Shown in pieces: positions 1 through 4,759 of a stretch of 6,929 bases of DNA. The stretch is from Sphingomonas sp. (GTDB taxonomy: Bacteria; Pseudomonadota; Alphaproteobacteria; Sphingomonadales; Sphingomonadaceae). Position numbers and translations under genes: made by a program. The notes beneath the pieces are model-generated. The model searched no databases and was not told the DNA's origin. It saw only the letters and a list, made by a program, of their open reading frames with translations. The stretch covers positions 1-6,929 of the forward strand of contig PNLG01000123.1 of the NCBI GenBank assembly GCA_013822915.1, written 5' to 3'. How positions within the stretch are numbered: position 1 is the first letter of the stretch; each line of letters opens with the position of its first letter.

Positions 1-1454
1 CTGTCGGTGCCGCTGGTCGACGCCATCAGCTCGGCCGCTATCCGGCCGGTCACTGTCAAATCCTCGGTCAGCGGTGCCGAAACATAGCTCAGCACATCGG
101 GCCGGTGATCGACAAAGCGCTGGTCCTCCGCCTCCCACCAGCGCCATTCGGGGCTGGGATAGGTGGGCGAAATCGGCCGCGGGCGGAACGGCACCGGATT
201 GGCCGGGTCGGACACATAGCTGCGGCACGCCTCCCCGCTCGGAGGCGCAGTGAAATCGAGCGACCCATCGGCGTGGAGATAGAGCGCGCGCGACTGGGCG
301 GCCTTTGGCGGCCAGCTTTCGTAATTCTTCCACACCCATGATCCCGATTGGAACATGCGCGCGCGGAAATCGGGCCGATTCCCCCGCCCGTGCAGCCAAT
401 AGCGAAAAAAGGGTGCCTGTATTTCGTCGCGGAATTGCTGCGGGTGGTTCACGCTCACCTTGATCCGTCCGACATCCGCGCTTGCCCCGCCCCATGTGCC
501 ATGCGCCCAGGGGCCAGCGACCATCTGGCTCAGCCCATCGGGGTCATTTTCGCGTTGCTTGGCATAGATTTGCCACGATCCCCATGGGTCTTCCTGATCC
601 CAAAAGCCCGCGACATTCAGCGTCGGCACGGTCGTTTTGCCCAGCGCATCGGACCAGCGCTGGCCGGAGTAGAAAGCATCGTAATTGGGGTGGTCGAACA
701 ACGCCGTCGCCATCGGCACCCGCCCCTGCCAAATCTTGTCGAGATTGGCGGCACTGCCCAGCTTCAGGAAATAATCATAGGTATCGACCGTGCCATAATC
801 AAAGCCGGTGCCATTATCCTTAGTCAGTTGGAGCGACGACACCCAATCGGTTACATAGCTCAGCCGCAGCGCGCCATTGCGGTGAAGATCGTCATTCTGC
901 CAATAATCGATCCACGCCGCCTGCGGGCTGACCGCTTTCAGCGCGGGGTGCGGCTTGGCGAGCGCAATCGCTGCCGCAAAGCCGGGATAGCTGACCCCCC
1001 ACATGCCGACCCGGCCATTATTGCCCTTCACATTTTTGACCAGCCAGGCGGTCGCGTCATAGGCATCGGTCGCTTCATCAACGCCCTTGGGATTGAGCGC
1101 GGTCGACAGCGTAAACACCCCGTCGGAGCCAAAGCGACCGCGCATCGACTGAAACACAAAGATATAGCCGTCATCGACGAGCGTTTTCCACGACGCGGGC
1201 ACGCGCGGCGGCGCGGCTTCGGGGACACCATAAGGGGTGCGCTGGAACAGAATCGGCAGCGGCCCGATCGCGCCAGTCGGACGGATAATGACCGTCTCCA
1301 TCTTCGCGCCGTCGCGCATCGGCACCATCACCCGTTCGAAGGTGAAAGGCGCGGGCGTGGGGGTCGCGGCGGGAGCGGGCGCGGTTTGCGGGCGGGCGAT
1401 GGCAGCAGGGGCAGCGACCGTGGCGAGCAGCGCGGCGAGGGTGGCAAAACGCAT
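1..1454 (-). CDS. Secreted CocE/NonD (S15) hydrolase resembling alpha-amino-acid ester hydrolase, C-terminus cut by window edge
   Basis: The frame is open from an ATG at 1454 to the left edge, giving 484 residues without a stop. Residues 1-20 look like a signal peptide (hydrophobic stretch, AIA before residue 21), so the enzyme is probably periplasmic or exported. The alpha/beta-hydrolase part carries GVSYPG with nucleophile Ser155, acid Asp286 in FWDQED, and His318 in GPWAHG. The QRTPYG segment (71-76) and MRGRFGS (104-110) match the oxyanion and core regions of the family. In known alpha-amino-acid ester hydrolases (Xanthomonas citri, Acetobacter turbidans) three acidic residues bind the substrate amino group; the equivalents here appear to be Asp189, Glu288 and Asp289. 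From about residue 345 a PepX C-terminal jelly-roll-like domain begins and is interrupted by the edge, with perhaps 150 residues missing. AGGAA at 1464-1468 lies nine bases before the start. The gene is divergent from padR. Other possibilities are a cocaine-esterase-like or glutaryl-acylase-like enzyme. The family is certain; the exact substrate is inferred. Confidence 0.9.
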   Translation of the reverse strand, partial: MRFATLAALLATVAAPAAIARPQTAPAPAATPTPAPFTFERVMVPMRDGAKMETVIIRPTGAIGPLPILFQRTPYGVPEAAPPRVPASWKTLVDDGYIFVFQSMRGRFGSDGVFTLSTALNPKGVDEATDAYDATAWLVKNVKGNNGRVGMWGVSYPGFAAAIALAKPHPALKAVSPQAAWIDYWQNDDLHRNGALRLSYVTDWVSSLQLTKDNGTGFDYGTVDTYDYFLKLGSAANLDKIWQGRVPMATALFDHPNYDAFYSGQRWSDALGKTTVPTLNVAGFWDQEDPWGSWQIYAKQRENDPDGLSQMVAGPWAHGTWGGASADVGRIKVSVNHPQQFRDEIQAPFFRYWLHGRGNRPDFRARMFQSGSWVWKNYESWPPKAAQSRALYLHADGSLDFTAPPSGEACRSYVSDPANPVPFRPRPISPTYPSPEWRWWEAEDQRFVDHRPDVLSYVSAPLTEDLTVTGRIAAELMASTSGTD

Positions 1455-1489
1455 GGGGCGGAATTCCTGCGATGGCGAGTGACCAGCAC

Positions 1490-1518
1490 AGGCTATCGGC
1501 GTGGGCGCGCCTGCGCAA
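1490..1518 (-). promoter_or_regulatory. Candidate promoter of the ester hydrolase gene
   Basis: Read on the minus strand, TTGCGC (1518-1513) is followed after exactly 17 bases by TAGCCT (1495-1490). A start of transcription near 1483 would leave a leader of about 29 bases containing the AGGAA ribosome site. The same AGCCTG ending at the same spacing occurs before the toxin-antitoxin genes, which supports it. This is a pattern match only. Confidence 0.4.
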
Positions 1519-1618
1519 CGGGAGCGTGCCCCGCGGCCATCAGAGGCACGGCAGGCAAATTGCGAGCCCGGGCCACTGCGGCGCCCGACGAGGTTGATCC
1601 GCGACGGTCCAATAGTGC

Positions 1619-1650
1619 TTGCATCATAAACTCGATATATATAGATTATA
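1619..1650 (+). promoter_or_regulatory. Candidate padR promoter and AT-rich autoregulatory operator
   Basis: A short AT-rich tract stands out from its GC-rich surroundings just before padR. TTGCAT (1619-1624) is followed after 17 bases by TAGATT (1642-1647), which would put the transcription start at about 1654, the first base of the start codon. The tract holds ATATATAT (1635-1642) and the dyad TATA-GAT-TATA (1640-1650). PadR proteins usually repress their own operon by binding AT-rich dyads over the promoter, so this is the natural operator candidate. There is no Shine-Dalgarno-like sequence between here and the ATG. Confidence 0.4.
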
Positions 1651-1653
1651 GTC

Positions 1654-1962
1654 ATGCCGAGACGACCAAATATCTCCAGACAAACCCGACTCATCCTGAT
1701 CGCGTTCCTCGAACGGCCACAGGATTGGCGCTACGGCTATGAGTTGATGGAGCGCACAGGCATCGCGTCGGGAACGCTTTATCCCATGTTGATCCGGCTG
1801 TACGATCAGGGCGAGCTGGAAGCCCGGTGGGTCACCTCACCGCATGAGGGGCGCCCGCCGCGCCATGCTTATCGCCTCACCCCATCGGGTCTGGCGCTTG
1901 CCCGCACTGTTCAGACTGACACCATTCCTATCATCACCATCGGGAAAGGATTTGCACAATGA
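1654..1962 (+). CDS. PadR-family transcriptional regulator
   Basis: This is a 102-residue winged-helix regulator. GYELMERTGIASGTLYPMLIRL (about 28-48, shown here as one motif) contains the recognition helix typical of PadR; GELEARW (53-59) and GRPPRHAYRLTPSG (66-79) form the wing. Family members usually repress their own operon and release DNA on binding a small ligand. The protein is short, with only about 20 residues after the wing, so the C-terminal dimerisation helix is minimal, as in the small PadR subgroup. The reading frame is closed upstream by a TAG at 1642-1644, so the ATG at 1654 is the only normal start available, yet no ribosome-binding sequence precedes it. Its stop overlaps the next gene's start (ATGA at 1959-1962), making it the first gene of a coupled operon. 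The regulator family is certain; the ligand and targets are unknown. Confidence 0.93.
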   Translation: MPRRPNISRQTRLILIAFLERPQDWRYGYELMERTGIASGTLYPMLIRLYDQGELEARWVTSPHEGRPPRHAYRLTPSGLALARTVQTDTIPIITIGKGFAQ

Positions 1963-2525
1963 TCGAGCGGCGAAAACCATGGGCAAATGGCATTGTCGCG
2001 CTCGCGCTAAAGCTCGCGCCGCCCGAGCGGCGGGCTTGGTTCGAGGCGATGGCCGCAGAACTTGACCACGTCCCCGAACGCGCGCGGTGGCATTTCGCCG
2101 CCGGTTGCCTCTTTGCGGCGGTTCGAGAAACTGTGTCGTCGCCGCAATTCCTGCACGCCATAACCGGCAATCTATTGATCGGAGGGGCGATGATCTGGGC
2201 CGCGATGAACATCCGCTTCGCCGGGCGCATGTCGGTAATGCATGCGGTATTGCCGGAGGCTTTTGCCTATGGCATCGCCCTGCTGTTCGTCGTCGGCGCG
2301 GTGGCGACGGCGCGGTCGGGATATCGCGCCACGATCAGCTTGGCTGTGCCCGTGGCCGCCATGCTTACCGTCGGGGCGTTGGTCATCCGGTTTGGCAACG
2401 CGCCAACGCCCCTGTCGCACCTGTATTTTGCCCTGATTGTCGAAGATCTCTGTGTTCTTCTATTCGCATTGATGATTGCGGGCGCAGCGGTACGGTTTAT
2501 TGGCGTTCGGCAGGCATTGGGCTGA
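1959..2525 (+). CDS. PadR-linked four-helix membrane protein, function unknown
   Basis: The 188-residue product has a cytoplasmic N-terminal part of about 60 residues followed by four likely membrane helices (about 65-85, 100-118, 124-144 and 156-178). The N-terminal part carries a W-x-x-A-M-x-x-E-L stretch (27-35), then a WHFAAGCL segment (44-51). In my recollection this motif recurs in small membrane proteins encoded directly after padR genes, but I cannot name a domain. The start is well supported: AAAGGA (1945-1950) lies eight bases upstream and the ATG overlaps the padR stop in an ATGA. The next gene overlaps its stop. Since PadR-type regulators often control adjacent membrane proteins or transporters, this is probably regulated by, or signals together with, the upstream PadR. 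There is no catalytic motif, and no transporter family that I recognise. Confidence 0.8.
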   Translation: MIERRKPWANGIVALALKLAPPERRAWFEAMAAELDHVPERARWHFAAGCLFAAVRETVSSPQFLHAITGNLLIGGAMIWAAMNIRFAGRMSVMHAVLPEAFAYGIALLFVVGAVATARSGYRATISLAVPVAAMLTVGALVIRFGNAPTPLSHLYFALIVEDLCVLLFALMIAGAAVRFIGVRQALG

Positions 2526-2875
2526 TGCGCGGGCGAGCATCCGCAATGGCATTGGCGATTGCTGCTGCACTGCTTGGGGCCGTCCACATCGCGCTGACCC
2601 CACTCGCCTACGCTGCTTGGACGGTTGAGGCGCTGTGGTTTCTTGGCGCCGGTCTGGCGATTGTCGTGGCCGCCGCCGCCAATCTCGTCGAACTTCAATC
2701 GACGGGCCTGCGTAGCCGATTATTGGTCGCAGCCGTCAACTTCGCCATGACGGGATTCTTCGCGGCTGCCTGGCTCGTGCTGCCCGAGCCTCAAGTGGTC
2801 GTCGGCGGGGTGCTGTTTCTTGGCCTCGCGCTATCCACATTGGTTACGCGGGCACCGACAGCCCCAGCGCGCTAG
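2525..2875 (+). CDS. Small four-helix membrane protein, function unknown
   Basis: The product is 116 residues and almost entirely membrane-embedded, with four likely helices (about 5-26, 34-56, 66-86 and 90-108) and a short polar tail. The first ATG (2525) overlaps the previous stop in TGATG; a second in-frame ATG at 2546 would remove the MRGRASA leader. The frame stays open far upstream (back to 2087), but that stretch lies on top of the preceding gene and has no membrane-protein character, so the coupled start is preferred. The GAVHIALTPLAY segment (18-29) and ALWFLGAGLA (36-45) look like conserved features of a small-protein family I have seen without an assigned role. It lies last in the padR operon. 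Together with its partner it could form a heteromeric membrane complex; that is inference. Confidence 0.75.
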   Translation: MRGRASAMALAIAAALLGAVHIALTPLAYAAWTVEALWFLGAGLAIVVAAAANLVELQSTGLRSRLLVAAVNFAMTGFFAAAWLVLPEPQVVVGGVLFLGLALSTLVTRAPTAPAR

Positions 2876-2878
2876 GGA

Positions 2879-2911
2879 CCGGGGCGACGTCGTTATAATT
2901 GACCGCCCCGG
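2879..2911. terminator. GC-rich hairpin between the convergent padR operon and glpX
   Basis: CCGGGGCG (2879-2886) pairs perfectly with CGCCCCGG (2904-2911), with an inner GTC/GAC (2889-2891 with 2901-2903) around an AT-rich loop. It starts four bases after the stop of the last padR-operon gene and lies about 40 bases beyond the glpX stop, so it could end transcripts from both sides. No T-run follows on either strand, so it would be a U-less hairpin terminator or simply a 3'-end stabiliser. Confidence 0.4.
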
Positions 2912-2949
2912 CGCCGAGCGGCCAATATCCGGCCCCGGCGCAACCGCGC

Positions 2950-3918
2950 TTAGTCAATCCGCCGTTCGCCCTTTACCCAGCGGACCGTGCCGCTCGACGC
3001 GCGCATCACAACGCTATGGGTTATCAACCGGCCGCCGACGCGCTTGACCCCGCCGAGCAGCGAGCCATCGGTCACGCCGGTCGCGGCGAAGATGCAATCG
3101 CCCTTGGCCAGCTCCTTCAGGTCATATTGCTTGTCGAGATCGGTGACGCCCCATTTCGCGGCGCGCGCGCGTTCGTCGTCGTTGCGGAACACCAGCCGCC
3201 CCTTAAACTGCCCGCCGACACAACGCAAAGCGGCCGCCGCGAGCACCCCCTCCGGCGCGCCACCCTGGCCCAGATAAATGTCGATATTGGTTTCGGGATT
3301 GGTCGTCGCGATCACGCCCGCGACATCGCCATCGGGGATCAGCATGATGCCACAGCCGATCTTGCGCAATTCCGCGATCAGCTTTTCGTGGCGCGGCCGG
3401 TCGAGCACACAGGCGTTGATTTCTTTCGCCTTCACCCCCTTGGCCTTGGCAAGTGCCTTCACATTGTCGGTGACGCTTTGGTCGAGGTCGATCAAATCCT
3501 TGGGCAACCCCGGCCCGACCGCGATTTTGTCCATATAGACATCGGGCGCGTTGAGCAGACAGCCTTTTTCGGCAATCGCGAGCACCGCAAGCGCATTTGG
3601 CCCAGCCTTGGCGGTGATGGTCGTCCCCTCAAGCGGGTCGAGCGCGATGTCGATTTCCGGCCCCTTGCCAATCGCCGAGCCGACCTTTTCGCCGATATAG
3701 AGCATCGGCGCTTCGTCGCGCTCGCCCTCACCGATCACGACGGTGCCGTCCATATAGAGCTTGTTGAGCGCCTCGCGCATTGCCTCGACTGCGGCGGCAT
3801 CGGCCGCCTTCTCGTCGCCCCGCCCGATCAGCTTGGCGGCAGCAACCGCAGCCGCCTCGGTAACGCGCACCATTTCGAGCACGAGCACACGGTCGAGCGT
3901 TTTGCTGGCTTTGGGCAT
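2950..3918 (-). CDS. glpX: Class II fructose-1,6-bisphosphatase
   Basis: GlpX hydrolyses fructose-1,6-bisphosphate to fructose-6-phosphate and phosphate in the cytoplasm during gluconeogenesis, using divalent metal ions. The 322-residue product has the usual length. Metal and substrate residues known from the Escherichia coli enzyme can be placed: Asp40 (in AAD), Glu64 (in IGEGERDEAPMLYIGE, 62-77), Asp94 and Glu97 (in DPLEGTT, 94-100), and Glu223 (in GGAPEGV, 219-225). PDGDVAG (195-201) is also typical. The frame is open further upstream to 4083, but the start at 3918 is chosen because AGGGGAG (3932-3926) lies seven bases before it, MPKASK begins the conserved sequence, and the extension is low-complexity. 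In sphingomonads glpX often follows a homoserine dehydrogenase gene; here parDE lies divergently upstream instead. The call is certain. Confidence 0.97.
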   Translation of the reverse strand: MPKASKTLDRVLVLEMVRVTEAAAVAAAKLIGRGDEKAADAAAVEAMREALNKLYMDGTVVIGEGERDEAPMLYIGEKVGSAIGKGPEIDIALDPLEGTTITAKAGPNALAVLAIAEKGCLLNAPDVYMDKIAVGPGLPKDLIDLDQSVTDNVKALAKAKGVKAKEINACVLDRPRHEKLIAELRKIGCGIMLIPDGDVAGVIATTNPETNIDIYLGQGGAPEGVLAAAALRCVGGQFKGRLVFRNDDERARAAKWGVTDLDKQYDLKELAKGDCIFAATGVTDGSLLGGVKRVGGRLITHSVVMRASSGTVRWVKGERRID

Positions 3919-4006
3919 TTCGGGGCTCCCCTTTGACGTGTTGGGGTGGGCGATAGGCGGTTGGGGGCGGGTTGTCGAGGCGGGGGGTGGGATTGGCAAA
4001 TGGGGA

Positions 4007-4035
4007 TTGACATCGTCCTGATATGTCCTCAGCCT
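4007..4035 (+). promoter_or_regulatory. Candidate parDE promoter with embedded operator
   Basis: TTGACA (4007-4012), exactly 17 bases, then CAGCCT (4030-4035) form a promoter of the same shape as the one proposed for the ester hydrolase gene. Within it lie an inverted repeat, GACAT (4009-4013) with ATGTC (4023-4027), and a direct repeat GTCCT (4015-4019 and 4025-4029) with a ten-base period. Ribbon-helix-helix antitoxins bind closely spaced short repeats over their own promoter, so autorepression by ParD, enhanced by ParE, is the expected arrangement. The TSS would be near 4042. Confidence 0.5.
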
Positions 4036-4060
4036 GTGGACAGCATCATGGAGCTTTGAG

Positions 4061-4327
4061 ATGTCGCGAAGCCTGACCCTCAATGTGCGCGTTCATGGAC
4101 CGTTGGGGCAGTTCGTGGCCGACAATGTAGGCGACACCGGGATGTATGAAAATGTCAGCGAATATATTCGCGACCTCATCCGGAAAGACAAGGAGCGCAC
4201 GGAACGCGAGCGGTTTGAGCGCCTGAAGGCCGAACTGCGCGTTGCTTTTACGGCGTCTGAGGACAGTTATGTCTCGCTGACGGCACAGGAAGTGATTACC
4301 CGCAATCGAACATCCAAGGGGGTATGA
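4061..4327 (+). CDS. parD: ParD-type ribbon-helix-helix antitoxin
   Basis: The 88-residue protein has an N-terminal ribbon-helix-helix DNA-binding fold: strand SLTLNVRV (4-11), helix around GPLGQFVADNV (13-23), and helix NVSEYIRDLIRKD (31-43). A charged helical segment (44-62) and a less ordered tail follow, the part that normally wraps the toxin. The length is usual for the family. GGAG (4050-4053) lies seven bases before the ATG. Its stop overlaps the start of the toxin gene in ATGA, the standard antitoxin-first arrangement in which both proteins are made together. It neutralises the downstream ParE-like toxin and probably represses the pair's promoter. Third codon positions look less GC-rich than in the neighbouring chrA, consistent with horizontal acquisition, though I have not measured this. 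Confidence 0.9.
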   Translation: MSRSLTLNVRVHGPLGQFVADNVGDTGMYENVSEYIRDLIRKDKERTERERFERLKAELRVAFTASEDSYVSLTAQEVITRNRTSKGV

Positions 4328-4635
4328 GCGGTTTTCGGGTCCAGCGCGCGGCTGGCTACCGGCTCGACGAAATCTATGTCTACACGCGCGACCGCTGGGG
4401 CGAGGAACAGGCGGACCGCTACATCAATGGCTTGTTCGCGCGCTTTGCATCAATCGCGGCCCGCGACGTTCCATGGCGCGCAATCCCGGCGGAATTTGAG
4501 GCCAGCGGCTTTGTGTGCCGGTACGAGCATCATTTCATTTACTGGCGCGTGCTGACCGATGGCGCCGTCGGCATCGTGACAATCCTCCACGAACGGATGC
4601 ACCAGATCGACCGCTTGAAGGACGACATGTCTTAG
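4324..4635 (+). CDS. parE: ParE/RelE-superfamily toxin
   Basis: The 103-residue protein fits the ParE branch: an N-terminal helical hairpin with a YRLDEIYVYTRDRWG segment (12-26) and ADRYINGLF (30-38), then a beta-sheet part with CRYEHHFIYWRV (65-76) and GIVTILHERMH (83-93). The ILHxRMx ending is typical of ParE toxins, which poison DNA gyrase, whereas RelE-branch relatives cut mRNA; the substrate here is inferred from similarity. The start overlaps the antitoxin stop by four bases, with AAGGGGG just upstream (4316-4322). The gene is complete with no visible disruption, so the pair is probably functional. A plausible role is stabilising this chromosomal segment or a stress response. Confidence 0.9.
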   Translation: MSGFRVQRAAGYRLDEIYVYTRDRWGEEQADRYINGLFARFASIAARDVPWRAIPAEFEASGFVCRYEHHFIYWRVLTDGAVGIVTILHERMHQIDRLKDDMS

Positions 4636-4666
4636 CGCCACTTGACGGAAACGCTGCTGCGAGAAT

Positions 4667-4690
4667 GGGGGACGCGGTTGTCCGCGCCCC
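4667..4690 (+). terminator. Hairpin after the toxin gene
   Basis: GGGG (4668-4671), a bulged A, and CGCGG (4673-4677) pair with CCGCG (4682-4686) and CCCC (4687-4690) across a TTGT loop, giving nine G-C pairs. It lies about 30 bases after the toxin stop and before chrA. There is no T-run, only AATT, so efficiency is uncertain; it may separate parDE from chrA transcription or act as partial attenuation. Confidence 0.45.
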
Positions 4691-4759
4691 AATTCGCGGG
4701 CAGAGTGCCACATCGGGTCGAGCGCAACGGTGCGCCCAACGGCCAGGAGCAGCCTTGCG

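Noticed and set aside
348..1742. 464-codon open frame on the plus strand
   Set aside because: It lies antisense to the hydrolase gene, whose product has a complete catalytic set and signal peptide. Its translation is rich in Arg, Pro and Ile-Gly repeats with no domain, the usual shadow of a GC-rich gene.
2087..2524. N-terminal extension of the last padR-operon gene
   Set aside because: It overlaps the preceding membrane-protein gene in another frame and reads as an Arg-rich shadow; the TGATG start at 2525 gives a clean membrane protein.
2899..3936. 345-codon open frame on the plus strand
   Set aside because: It is exactly antisense to glpX, which is fully recognisable with its metal-binding residues.
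3971..3999. TTGCCA, 17 bases, GACAAC as a glpX promoter on the minus strand
   Set aside because: The -10 lacks the final T and does not match the form of the other candidates, and the region is low-complexity C-rich on this strand.
3919..4083. N-terminal extension of glpX
   Set aside because: It has no family similarity, crosses the parDE promoter and overlaps parD; a strong ribosome site supports the start at 3918.
4642..4666. TTGACG before chrA as a -35
   Set aside because: The nearest -10-like sequence, GAGAAT, is only 13 bases away, too short for a normal promoter.
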